NCBI GenBank assembly: GCA_002455425.1
Contig: DKKT01000071.1
Span: 214,835 to 278,834 of the forward strand
DNA length: 64,000 bases
Origin: Chthonomonas sp. UBA6659
GTDB taxonomy: Bacteria > Armatimonadota > Fimbriimonadia > Fimbriimonadales > Fimbriimonadaceae
Direction: 5' to 3'
Part shown: positions 8,732 to 16,647 of the stretch, piece by piece
How positions within the stretch are numbered: position 1 is the stretch's first letter
How the letters are laid out: each line of letters starts with the position of its first letter
Notes under the pieces: generated by a model
Database searches by the model: none
What the model saw: the letters and a program-made list of their open reading frames with translations, nothing else
Told to the model about the DNA's origin: nothing
Position numbers and translations under genes: made by a program

Positions 8732-8890
8732 ATGCGCAAATTCGCGCTCATCGTCGCCATGGCCGCCATGGCCTCGATCATCGTCACCGGCTGCACGCCC
8801 AAGACCGATCCCAACGCAGGTACCGAGACCTCCGGCGGCAAGACGCCGGACGGTAAGGAGACCGGCGGTCAGGCCGAACAGCCCAAGTAG
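8732..8890 (+). CDS. Mini-lipoprotein, sister of 6993-7169 (52 aa)
   Basis: After AGGAGG, a 52-residue ORF starts MRKFALIVAMAAMASIIVTG and continues CTPKTDPNAG. The lipobox is VTGC with Cys21 at the same position as in the upstream sister. The mature tail again contains TxTSGGKTPDGKETGG-like Gly/Lys/Thr repeats. The two signal peptides agree at most positions and the spacing from start to Cys is identical, so the pair arose by duplication. A hairpin follows the stop. Function is unknown. Confidence 0.75.
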   Translation: MRKFALIVAMAAMASIIVTGCTPKTDPNAGTETSGGKTPDGKETGGQAEQPK

Positions 8891-8907
8891 GTCCGCCAGC
8901 AACGAAA

Positions 8908-8932
8908 GGGCCCCGGCTGATCGCCGGGGCCC
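8908..8932. terminator. Bidirectional hairpin between converging genes
   Basis: A perfect 10-bp GC-only stem with a five-base loop sits between the mini-lipoprotein gene (plus) and the secreted-protein gene (minus). There is no T-tract on either side. Confidence 0.65.
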
Positions 8933-8954
8933 GAGCGAGAAGGGGGGCGAGATC

Positions 8955-9311
8955 TCAGCGCCTGCGCCGGAATGGACCCTCGGCAACCACGTCGCCGTTC
9001 TCGTCGAGCAGCAGGGCGATCGAGGTCTGGTCAATGGCAGGTGCCCCCCGCGACCAGCGCTGCGTCACCCGGGCTCGGCCGAGTCCGTTCGTCACGACAT
9101 CCCAGACATTGTCCCCGATCTGCAGGGTGAACGACGCATTGCGAGGCAGTCGCTCGCCTTCGAACTGGAGTTCGGCCTGGGCGCCACGGGCCTTGAAGAC
9201 GGCTTTTGTCTTGCCCAGACCCACGAGGTCGGCTCGATACTCGGCGCGGGTCTGGCAGAGGCCGGCAACGGCCAGGATGAGCGTCAGGAACAGTGCGGTC
9301 AGCAGTTTCAT
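8955..9311 (-). CDS. Small secreted hypothetical protein
   Basis: The 118-residue product begins MKLLTALFLTLILAVAGLCQ, a signal peptide ending near an LCQ or AGLC site. About 95 residues with alternating hydrophobic positions follow, suggesting a small beta-sandwich (for example LQIGDNVWDVVTNGLGRARV and SIALLLDENGDVVAEG). The start was set at the internal ATG because AAGGAG lies nine bases upstream and the signal peptide begins there; the frame is open for 25 more codons. It ends in FRRRR. No family is recognised. It diverges from the ECF sigma gene with 88 bases between starts. Confidence 0.6.
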   Translation of the reverse strand: MKLLTALFLTLILAVAGLCQTRAEYRADLVGLGKTKAVFKARGAQAELQFEGERLPRNASFTLQIGDNVWDVVTNGLGRARVTQRWSRGAPAIDQTSIALLLDENGDVVAEGPFRRRR

Positions 9312-9399
9312 CGGTTGGTTACTCCTTGCACCACCCTCTGGGCGGTCGTGGCACGCAAGAGGCACCCGTTTCCGCCCGTGATACACTCACAGGAAGAAA

Positions 9400-10008
9400 A
9401 TGTGGAAGGACGCCGACGTCGAAATCGAACGACTCTTGACGCGGTGCCGCGCCGGCGATCGCGACGCTTGGACCAAGCTCGTCGAGCGACTCCAAAGCAC
9501 GGTTTTCGGCGTGACACGCCGACTCGGGCTGAGCGAAGCCGATGCCGCTGACGTCTTCCAGGCCACGTTCATCGCGCTGTACCGCAACCTCGACCGGATC
9601 GATCAAGCCCTGACGCTCCCCCGGTGGATCGCCGTAACCGCCACCCGCGAATGCTATCGGGTACGTCGAACCTACCCGGAAGCGACCGGCTCGGCCGACG
9701 AGCGAACCCTGGAGGACACGATCGCCGTCGAACAGCGCTCGGCCGAGGAGATCGCGATCGAGAGTGAGCGAGCATTGGTCCTTCGCGAAGGCCTCGAACA
9801 ACTCGGAGGTCGATGCCGCGTGCTTCTCACGCTGCTGTACGGAGAAGTCGAGACATCCTATATCGAGATCGGCGCAAAGCTCGGGATGCCGATCGGCGCG
9901 ATCGGCCCGACCCGCGCGCGGTGCCTTGAGAAGCTGCGGAAGATCCTCGAGAGGGAAGCCTACTTCCGCGAAGTCGACGTATCACCGGAGCGCGTCCGTA
10001 CCTCTTGA
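9400..10008 (+). CDS. ECF-type RNA polymerase sigma factor (CHAT locus)
   Basis: The 202-residue product has a sigma-70 region 2 (RAGDRDAWTKLVERL, then DAADVFQATFIALYRN and LPRWIAVTATRECY) and a region 4 helix-turn-helix (YIEIGAKLGMPIGAIGPTRARCLEKLRKIL) separated by an acidic linker. This is the compact two-domain ECF layout. A TACACT -10-like hexamer and AGGAAG lie upstream of the ATG. The stop overlaps the next gene's TTG start. It heads an operon with an anti-sigma-like zinc-finger protein, a TPR-CHAT protease and a subtilase, so its activity is probably tied to them. Confidence 0.88.
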   Translation: MWKDADVEIERLLTRCRAGDRDAWTKLVERLQSTVFGVTRRLGLSEADAADVFQATFIALYRNLDRIDQALTLPRWIAVTATRECYRVRRTYPEATGSADERTLEDTIAVEQRSAEEIAIESERALVLREGLEQLGGRCRVLLTLLYGEVETSYIEIGAKLGMPIGAIGPTRARCLEKLRKILEREAYFREVDVSPERVRTS

Positions 10009-10553
10009 ACCCGACCATGCGACCCTGCCGACGATTCGAACAAGCGCTGATCGTCCTCGCCGAAGGCGGCGAGGCTCCTGAAGCTGCGGCTCACCTCGAT
10101 CAGTGCGAGGGGTGCACGCGGCGCCTCGCCGAGTATCGCCACCTGCTCGGCGAAGGCGGGATCGCGAGAGTGACGCAAAACGCCCCCGCCGAGTGGATCG
10201 CCCGAGCCGCCGCGATCTTCCCGGAAGCACGCCGAGCCGCCGTGCTTCGCCACTCCCTGAGCCAGGTCGGGGCCCGTCTCCGCGACACCGATACCCTCCA
10301 GATCGCCTACGAGGTCGATGGCGTGGTCCTTCGCGTTCAGTACGCACGCCTCGGCACCGGCTGGCAAATCACCGGCCGCGTCCCCGACCTCTCGTGGACC
10401 GTTCAGCACCGAGGCGCATCCGTGCCGCTCGATCCCGAAGGCGGCTTCCAGATCGACGTTCGTGAGACCGCCGACACCGGCTTCGATCTGGTGCTTCCCT
10501 CCGGGCGCGTTGCGATCCCCGGCGTCGCCGAGGCTCTCGGTGAGCCCGTCTAG
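10005..10553 (+). CDS. Putative zinc-finger (zf-HC2-like) anti-sigma factor
   Basis: The N-terminus has the anti-sigma zinc-finger pattern: Cys8, His30, Cys34 and Cys37 (AAAHLDQCEGC) around a FEQALIVLAEGGE helix. About 140 residues follow without a membrane segment, so it should be cytoplasmic. The C-terminal half looks beta-rich (LQIAYEVDGVVLRVQYARL, then a GWQITGRV stretch). Start is TTG overlapping the sigma stop, or an ATG four codons later. Its position directly after an ECF sigma gene supports anti-sigma function. The extra C-terminal domain may be what the downstream CHAT protein recognises or cuts; that is inference. Confidence 0.72.
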   Translation: MNPTMRPCRRFEQALIVLAEGGEAPEAAAHLDQCEGCTRRLAEYRHLLGEGGIARVTQNAPAEWIARAAAIFPEARRAAVLRHSLSQVGARLRDTDTLQIAYEVDGVVLRVQYARLGTGWQITGRVPDLSWTVQHRGASVPLDPEGGFQIDVRETADTGFDLVLPSGRVAIPGVAEALGEPV

Positions 10554-13131
10554 CCTCGTCGCTGCCCTGGAGGTCTGCAGCGTTGCGTCGGGTCGCCGCC
10601 TTCTGCGACGTCACCGGGGAACGCCGGGCGTCTGTGCCGCCTACATCGATCGGGTCATCGCGATCTTCATGAGCGATCCCGGCGACGTGGGTCGACTCGC
10701 CCGGCATTGGCGGGCGATCGTCGAGTACGGAGACGATCCCGCCCAGGGGTATCGGGCTCACGGCATCGCATGCCGGGCGCGCGGGCGCTGGTCCGCCGCC
10801 GCCGAGAGCTTCATCCATGCTGGACGTCTCGCCCGTGACCCGATCGCCCGGGCATCGCTGCCGATCGGGGCGATCGACAGCCTCGCTCGCGATGGCCGCA
10901 TCGAAGAGGGTGTCCTACTCGGTCGAAGGTTGGCTCGCCGGCTGCTCCGGCTCGGCCAATCCGATCTTGCCGGGCGCGCCCTTCTCAACGCCGGCAACGC
11001 GGTCCTGTGGGCCGACCGTTATCGGGAGGCGAAACAGCTCCTCGAGCGAGCGATCGAGCGGCTCGAAACACCGAGCCTCGCGGTCGGAGCCCGGCTCGGC
11101 CTTTCCACTTGCGAGTTGTACGGCGGCTCGACCGCGCGCTCTCTCGAACTGGCCGACCAGGCCCTCGCTGAGTTCGAGGCGCTCGACCAGGACTACTCGG
11201 CCGCCCTTTGCCGCCTGAATCGTGGGCAGGCTCATCTGCTCCTCGGTCGGCCGGATCAGGCCCTGTCCGACCTCCTCTCCGCTCGGGATCGACTGTCCGG
11301 ACCCGACTTGGCTCGCACGGAGGAGTTCCTCGGTGACACCTACCTTCGCCTTCAGCTTGCCCCTGAGGCGATCGATGCCTACGAGCGCGCTCTCGCTCTT
11401 GGCGCGACGCCCCTGAACACCGCCAACTGCCGGCTCGGGCTCGGCATGGCTCGCGATCTCAGCGGCCGCCCGAGAGAAGCGCGCACGGAGTTCGCCCGAG
11501 CCGAGCGGGCTTACCGAAAGGTGAACAATGCCGTTTGGGAGTCGGTCGCGGCGCTTGACGCGGCGCGCCTCGCCCACGACCGGTCGCGAGCGACGCGAGT
11601 AGCGGACCGCCTCAAATCGGTTGGAGGTCCATACCACCGGTGTTGGTCCTCGATCGTGGTCCTTGAGATGGCGGGGTCGAATCCACTTCCAGCAGAGATT
11701 GCCCGCGCTCTGCGCGACGTCCGTCGTGGTGGATTCATCGATCTCGAATGGCGGCTCTGGGCGCTTCGGGCTCGATCCGCGGCCCCACGCGAACGTTTGC
11801 GGCTCTACCGCCGAATGCTCGACAGCATCCTGGAAGCGCGTCTCTTGATTCGGTCGCACCTGGCCCGCACGCAATACCTCGTCGACAAGAGCGAGGCGGT
11901 CCGAGAGTACCTGAGTCTCCTTCTCGCTCGTGGCCGAGCTCCCGACGTCCGCGAAGCGCTTGAGGCAGTGACGGCGCTCCGCTCGGCGGCTCTGGTGGAT
12001 GAAGTGCTCTCCGCTCGACCCGGAGCCCTCAGCGCCGAGAGTCGCGCCCAACTGGAAGTTCTTCGGAGCGAACTGTCCGTGTCGGGCGAGTCGAGTGGAG
12101 GAAGTCGGCGGGCCCGGGTGGGCCGCCCTTCGGTCAGCCTACGACGAGCGTGGCGGGAGATATGTCACCACACGGTGAACAGGCTTTCGAGTCCTTTCGG
12201 TCCCGCGACGCCGGCCACCGTCTTCGTGCTCGGAGATCGAGCATACCGACTTGGTCAGGGACGCTCAACGCCCCTTGGGCTGGGTCCGGCGGACCTCCGA
12301 CGCGAACTCCGGATGATCGAGTACGATCTCCTTGAGCCCACGATCTGCCCCGATGGCGACCCCGCTGCGGTGCTTTGCCGGATCGAGCGACTGGCCGAAC
12401 GTCTCTTCGAGAGCGGAATGGGGTTCATCGGACCGATCTGCCCGGATGGTGAGTTGTGGCAGGTGCCTTGGCAAGCCGTCATCTCCGCGCTCGATCCGGC
12501 GCGCTCGGCGTTGCTGGTGCCGACTCCTCGCTTCGGGGGCACCGCCATCGATCTCCGGTTGCCGCGCCGCCCGGCCGTCACGATTTGGGCCGGACAAGCC
12601 GGTGACATTCCCCACGTCCGTGCCGAGGTGAGGGCCGTGCTCGCCGCCTTCCCGGAGGCGCGGGTCTGCACGACCGCCGCCGAAGTGCTCGAGTCGCTTG
12701 AAGGGGGCAGGATCGATCTTCTTCATGCCGCCACCCACGGACGGCTCGACGCCTCGAACCCGATGTTCTCTTCGCTCGAGCTCGGCGGCCAGAGGTTGTT
12801 CGCGGCCGATCTCGCACGAGCCCGCGTCCGACCCAAGCTCGTCTTCCTTTCCGCCTGCGAGACGGCGCGGCTAACGGCACTCAACCGGGACGAACCGGAC
12901 GGCCTCGCCCGAGCGTTCCTCGCTCTTGGTGCAGAGGCGGTCGTCGGCAGCCAATGGCCGCTCGACGATGCGATCGCCTCGATCTTCACTGGCCACGCGA
13001 TCGAGGCGCTTGCCGGAGGCGCGACCCTCGGCGAGGCGATGAGGTCGGGACGAAACAAGGCGAGGTCCTTGCGCAGTCACCCCTATTTTTGGGCCTCGAT
13101 GGTATCAATCGGCGGATTCTCGGGTACTTAG
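10540..13131 (+). CDS. TPR-CHAT caspase-like protease
   Basis: From a GTG start overlapping the preceding gene by 14 bases, the 863-residue product has roughly 500 residues of helical TPR-like repeats (for example SDLAGRALLNAGNAVLWADRY, split here: blades recur about every 34-40 residues). A C-terminal CHAT domain follows. The caspase-type dyad is intact: His733 in LLHAATHGRLD and Cys773 in VFLSACETARL. The later GSQWPLDD and PYFWASMVSIGG motifs are family hallmarks. No signal peptide is seen. CHAT proteases are often activated by a sensor through the TPR region; here the neighbours suggest a link to sigma factor control. The substrate is unknown. Confidence 0.88.
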   Translation: MSPSSLVAALEVCSVASGRRLLRRHRGTPGVCAAYIDRVIAIFMSDPGDVGRLARHWRAIVEYGDDPAQGYRAHGIACRARGRWSAAAESFIHAGRLARDPIARASLPIGAIDSLARDGRIEEGVLLGRRLARRLLRLGQSDLAGRALLNAGNAVLWADRYREAKQLLERAIERLETPSLAVGARLGLSTCELYGGSTARSLELADQALAEFEALDQDYSAALCRLNRGQAHLLLGRPDQALSDLLSARDRLSGPDLARTEEFLGDTYLRLQLAPEAIDAYERALALGATPLNTANCRLGLGMARDLSGRPREARTEFARAERAYRKVNNAVWESVAALDAARLAHDRSRATRVADRLKSVGGPYHRCWSSIVVLEMAGSNPLPAEIARALRDVRRGGFIDLEWRLWALRARSAAPRERLRLYRRMLDSILEARLLIRSHLARTQYLVDKSEAVREYLSLLLARGRAPDVREALEAVTALRSAALVDEVLSARPGALSAESRAQLEVLRSELSVSGESSGGSRRARVGRPSVSLRRAWREICHHTVNRLSSPFGPATPATVFVLGDRAYRLGQGRSTPLGLGPADLRRELRMIEYDLLEPTICPDGDPAAVLCRIERLAERLFESGMGFIGPICPDGELWQVPWQAVISALDPARSALLVPTPRFGGTAIDLRLPRRPAVTIWAGQAGDIPHVRAEVRAVLAAFPEARVCTTAAEVLESLEGGRIDLLHAATHGRLDASNPMFSSLELGGQRLFAADLARARVRPKLVFLSACETARLTALNRDEPDGLARAFLALGAEAVVGSQWPLDDAIASIFTGHAIEALAGGATLGEAMRSGRNKARSLRSHPYFWASMVSIGGFSGT

Positions 13132-13137
13132 AGAGTG

Positions 13138-14334
13138 ATGAAGGGATTGCGTTTCGTTTCCGTCTTCGTCTTGGCGGGATGGGCCGGGGTCGCGCAGGCG
13201 GCGTTGCTGATCGCTCAGCTGAACACGAACACCGCCGCGGGAGCGGTGGCGACTCGATATGGCATCCAACTCCTTGATGTCACGCCGGGCGCGCCGTTCG
13301 CACGCTTCAACGTGCCGGCCGGGCTGAACGCGGACACGATCCAGGTTCGGATGGTGAGCGAGGGCCGTGCCATCTGGTGCGAGGATGACGCCCAGGTCAT
13401 CATGCCCGAACACTCCGGTGCGGGCAAAGGATCGACGATCTCCGCGGTCGGAGATCGGTCCACGCTTCAAGGGCTCAACAGCACCTTTCTGCGCCAAATC
13501 CAGTGGTCGTCGAGCCTTGCCGCAACCTCCGGACGCCGGGTGAAGCTCGCGATTCTCGATACCGGAATCAGCCCGCAGCAACCCGCCTTGTGGGCCAAGG
13601 TCTCGGCGAGCATGAACGCGATCGAGGGCGGTCAGCCTCCCCATGATGTCGCGCGTGGGCGTGACACGAGTGGCAATGGGCGGCCGGATGAAGCCGTTGG
13701 TCACGGAACCATGGTCGCGGGCCTCGTCGACCAAGTCGGGCCGCAGGTCCAACTCGTGATCGCTCGAGTCGCCGACAGCGATGGCGTCGCGACCGCGTGG
13801 ACGATCATCGAAGGCTTGGCGTTCGCGGTGAATCAAGGCGCGGAAGTTGCCAACGTGAGTCTGGGCGCGATCCAGCGCATCCCCGCCCTGTCCGATGTCC
13901 TCGATTGGACGGAGCAAAGAGGTCTCCTCGTCGTGGCGGCGATCGGAAACAACGGTCAGCGGCGCTCGCTCTCACCGGCGACGATTTCGAAAGTCGTGTC
14001 GGTGGCCGGCGTTCAATCCGGCGACGCGAAGGCGTCGTTCAGCAACTGGGAAGGGAAGACGCTCGCGTGCGCGCCCGCCTCGGGCCTCAAGAGCTTCTGG
14101 TGGGATGGCACCCTCGGAGTCTGGTCGGGTACCTCGTTCGCGGCTCCCCTCGTTTCGGGAGCGATCGCGGACTGTCTGAGGCGGCGGACGACACGACTCA
14201 CGCCCGACGCGATCCGGAAGCTGTTACGAAATGCGGGCGACGACGTGAACGCTCAGAACCGCAGCTATCGAGATCAGTTGGGCAGGCGGTTGAATATCGC
14301 CAAACTGGATGACGCCATCCGCCGCGGGCGGTAA
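13138..14334 (+). CDS. Secreted S8 family (subtilisin-like) serine protease
   Basis: The 398-residue product has a signal peptide (MKGLRFVSVFVLAGWAGVAQA). A pro-region-like segment of about 100 residues follows, then a subtilase domain. The triad is complete: Asp141 in LAILDTGIS, His189 in VGHGTMVAGL and Ser333 in SGTSFAAPL. The oxyanion Asn fits AAIGNNGQ. The ATG lies seven bases after the CHAT stop, so the two are almost surely co-transcribed. A GTG codon immediately precedes the ATG. A bidirectional hairpin follows. Its secretion contrasts with the cytoplasmic CHAT protein and suggests an output in the envelope or outside the cell. Confidence 0.9.
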   Translation: MKGLRFVSVFVLAGWAGVAQAALLIAQLNTNTAAGAVATRYGIQLLDVTPGAPFARFNVPAGLNADTIQVRMVSEGRAIWCEDDAQVIMPEHSGAGKGSTISAVGDRSTLQGLNSTFLRQIQWSSSLAATSGRRVKLAILDTGISPQQPALWAKVSASMNAIEGGQPPHDVARGRDTSGNGRPDEAVGHGTMVAGLVDQVGPQVQLVIARVADSDGVATAWTIIEGLAFAVNQGAEVANVSLGAIQRIPALSDVLDWTEQRGLLVVAAIGNNGQRRSLSPATISKVVSVAGVQSGDAKASFSNWEGKTLACAPASGLKSFWWDGTLGVWSGTSFAAPLVSGAIADCLRRRTTRLTPDAIRKLLRNAGDDVNAQNRSYRDQLGRRLNIAKLDDAIRRGR

Positions 14335-14347
14335 CGGCGGTGATGGT

Positions 14348-14374
14348 CGAGCCCGCGGTGGTGCCGCGGGCTCG
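14348..14374. terminator. Bidirectional hairpin ending the CHAT-subtilase operon
   Basis: A perfect 11-bp GC-rich stem with a five-base loop lies between the subtilase gene (plus) and the TPR lipoprotein gene (minus). Confidence 0.7.
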
Positions 14375-14386
14375 GAGAGGCACGCC

Positions 14387-15673
14387 CTACCCCTGAGCGA
14401 TCTCCCTCGCACGGGCGTCGTGCAGGTACGGATTCATCGCGAGTGCCTCGGCTGCCAACGACCTCGCCGCTTTGCGGTCTCCGAGCGCATGACGGATCTG
14501 CGCGGCCCGTGACATCAACACGGCATCGCGCGTTCCGTGTCGGAGGGCCCGCTTCATCGCCCGATCCGCTTCCTCAAACCGCCCGGCCTTGAAGTAGGCC
14601 CAAGCCAGCGTCGAGTAAGCCTGAACGCTGGTATGGTCGGAGACCTCGGACTCGACGAGGGCGAGCGCCTGGTCGATGTGGAGATCGTGATCGAGCCAGA
14701 AGGACGCGAGATTCAGTTCGTCACCATAGACGCCGAAGGAGCGGTGCGATGCGATCAGAGTCGGAATCCTCGCGTGGGTCGCCGTCGCCTTCGCTTCGTC
14801 GCCAATTTCGCGATACAGGTCCCCGAGTTCGGCCAGGTACGGGATCTGGGTCATACCGTCGGTCGCGATCTCGAGGTGATCGATGGCCTTCGCAAGCGAG
14901 CCCTCCGACCGGAGGAGCCGCGCCACCCCCGCATGGGCGGGTTTGCTCATCGGTGTCGCCTCGAGCGCGAGTTCGTACTGCTCCCGAGCGAGCTTCAGGT
15001 TGCCGGTCTTGAGCGCCATGTCTGCCAACTGAACGCGGCACCACGCCACGTGCTCCTCGAATCCTGCACCGGCCTGGATCGCGCGTGCCATCATCTCCAT
15101 CGCGCCGACCGGATCGCCGTAAACCCACCGGAGATGGGCGGCACGGCTGTATGCGGCCAGCGAGGGCTTCGCGTCGAGCATCTTCTGGGTGGCGTCAAGT
15201 GCCTTCTCGTACTGGCCTAGCTCCGTGTACGCATCGCTCAGCACGCCCCACGCCTCATCGTCGTAAGGACTCGCCGCGACCGCCCTCCGTGCGTGTCGGA
15301 TCGCCGATCCGAACTGATGGAAGATCGTCAGAGCGTAGGCGAGCCGGTGCTGCGCAACCGGTTCTTCCGGATGCAGCGCGACCGCCTTTTCGAACGCTTT
15401 GCGTCCGTCGACGTACCATTGGAGGTCGCCCGTTTCGCGGCCCTTCTGCATGGCGACGCTTCCAAACTCGAGCAACGCGGCGAGGTCGTTCGGCTGCTTC
15501 GACAACATCCTCCGCGCCTTTTCCACCCGCGAGTCGATCTTGGACGCGGTCCGAAGGGCGGCCGGGCGGTGCGCGGAGGATCGGGTTGCTCCGCATCCGG
15601 AGAGAAGGACCGCGATCGTGATCGCGGCCAGAGACGTGATGGCGAAGAGCTTCATGGTGTGAATCGGTTTCAT
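14387..15673 (-). CDS. TPR-repeat lipoprotein in DUF4331 operon
   Basis: The 428-residue product has a lipoprotein signal (KLFAITSLAAITIAVLLSGC; lipobox LSGC). At least eight tetratricopeptide repeats follow, for example HRLAYALTIFHQFGSAIRHA, AWGVLSDAYTELGQYEKALD and STLAWAYFKAGRFEEADRAM. It is probably anchored on the periplasmic or outer face as a scaffold. GGAGA lies upstream of the ATG, and a second ATG six codons later also precedes the hydrophobic core. It is last in a three-gene minus-strand operon after the DUF4331 and prepilin-like genes, 18 bases behind the latter. Partner proteins are unknown. Confidence 0.82.
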   Translation of the reverse strand: MKPIHTMKLFAITSLAAITIAVLLSGCGATRSSAHRPAALRTASKIDSRVEKARRMLSKQPNDLAALLEFGSVAMQKGRETGDLQWYVDGRKAFEKAVALHPEEPVAQHRLAYALTIFHQFGSAIRHARRAVAASPYDDEAWGVLSDAYTELGQYEKALDATQKMLDAKPSLAAYSRAAHLRWVYGDPVGAMEMMARAIQAGAGFEEHVAWCRVQLADMALKTGNLKLAREQYELALEATPMSKPAHAGVARLLRSEGSLAKAIDHLEIATDGMTQIPYLAELGDLYREIGDEAKATATHARIPTLIASHRSFGVYGDELNLASFWLDHDLHIDQALALVESEVSDHTSVQAYSTLAWAYFKAGRFEEADRAMKRALRHGTRDAVLMSRAAQIRHALGDRKAARSLAAEALAMNPYLHDARAREIAQG

Positions 15674-15691
15674 AGATAGTTCTCCAAAAGG

Positions 15692-16591
15692 TTAGCGAGG
15701 TGGCTGCGAGAGAGGGTATCGAATCCGATGGTCGGGGAACTGGTCGGTGCGGGCCTGGCTCCATCGCATCCAGCGCACATGGCCGTCGGCGTAGACGTAG
15801 TTCGCGCCTCCGTTGTGGCGGTCGTAGGCGATCCACCCCTGGTCGGGGCGACTCCCGGCTCCCCATCGGACCATGGCGGCTTCTCCGGCCCATGTGTCGT
15901 AGTCGTCCTGGGGAACGTAGTGGAACGAGCTCCCGCCATCGAGGAATCCGGCTGAATTTCGCTCCGAAAACATGATCACGTTGGGGTCTTCGAGACCCGA
16001 AAGCACGGACTCACTGGCAAACGTGGGCAGAACACCTTCCAGCGCGTACCGGCAGCTCTTGTGAGAGAAGATCGAGTTGAGCAAGTAGCTCCACATGCTC
16101 AACTGCTTCTGGTGCGCCATGCATTGTTCGCTTCGGGGAGCAACCGAGCATTCCGTGCCGATCTCTTCGATCCCTCCGTTGAACGCGTCGATGTCTCGGG
16201 CGAGGTGGGTGCTGCGCGGTGCTCGGTCACTCGGGCAGAAGAGCAGTTCCCGGCTCTTCAGGTAAGGCTGAAAGAAAATGGCCCAGGGCTTCTCGGCCTG
16301 GCTATTGCCAAAGCCGCCACCTTCACAGTCCGCGGCATCGGTCGGCAATTCGGTGACGAGTGTGCCGTCGTCGAGAACCCAGTCGTCGTGGTGGTGGAAG
16401 AGGGAGCCCTCGTTGTCCGTCATGTACATCTGGGCGGCTTGGCCGAGCTGGCGCATGTTCTGAAGGCAGGTCGACTTCCGGGCGGCTTCGCGGGCTTGAG
16501 CGAAGGCGGGGAAGAGGATGGCGGCGAGGATCGAGAGGATTGCGATGACGACGAGAAGTTCGATGAGGGTGAACGCGGTTCTGGTTTTCAT
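15692..16591 (-). CDS. Prepilin-like protein (DUF1559 type, H-X9-DG) in DUF4331 operon
   Basis: The 299-residue product begins MKTRTAFTLIELLVVIAILS, a prepilin leader and helix. FPAFAQAREAARKSTCLQNM follows, the classic DUF1559-family segment. The C-terminus has the full H-X9-DG motif (RHNGGANYVYADGHVRWM). Several cysteines and a His-rich stretch (SLFHHHDDW) could bind metal. It is the second prepilin-like protein in the window and is only distantly similar to 6006-6887 outside the N-terminus. It lies between the DUF4331 and TPR lipoprotein genes, suggesting that the three products meet at the cell surface. Confidence 0.87.
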   Translation of the reverse strand: MKTRTAFTLIELLVVIAILSILAAILFPAFAQAREAARKSTCLQNMRQLGQAAQMYMTDNEGSLFHHHDDWVLDDGTLVTELPTDAADCEGGGFGNSQAEKPWAIFFQPYLKSRELLFCPSDRAPRSTHLARDIDAFNGGIEEIGTECSVAPRSEQCMAHQKQLSMWSYLLNSIFSHKSCRYALEGVLPTFASESVLSGLEDPNVIMFSERNSAGFLDGGSSFHYVPQDDYDTWAGEAAMVRWGAGSRPDQGWIAYDRHNGGANYVYADGHVRWMRWSQARTDQFPDHRIRYPLSQPPR

Positions 16592-16609
16592 GGGCTTGGG
16601 GGTGACGGT

Positions 16610-16631
16610 GCTCCCCGCCGAAGCGGGGAGC
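16610..16631 (-). terminator. UUCG-capped hairpin between DUF4331 and prepilin-like genes
   Basis: Read on the minus strand, a perfect 9-bp stem closes a TTCG tetraloop, 17 bases after the DUF4331 stop and 18 bases before the prepilin-like start. No T-tract follows, so partial termination or mRNA end protection is more likely than a full stop. Confidence 0.6.
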
Positions 16632-16647
16632 CGATGGTCGTCGAAGA

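Noticed and set aside
10318..10539. Extending the TPR-CHAT gene upstream through the anti-sigma gene
   Set aside because: The upstream frame overlaps the zinc-finger gene in another phase and has shadow-like composition; the GTG at 10540 gives a compact overlap.
9400..14334. Calling the CHAT locus a type III-E CRISPR (Craspase) system
   Set aside because: No Cas7-11-like protein, no repeats and no Cas1/Cas2 are present; only the TPR-CHAT and sigma factor pairing is shared.
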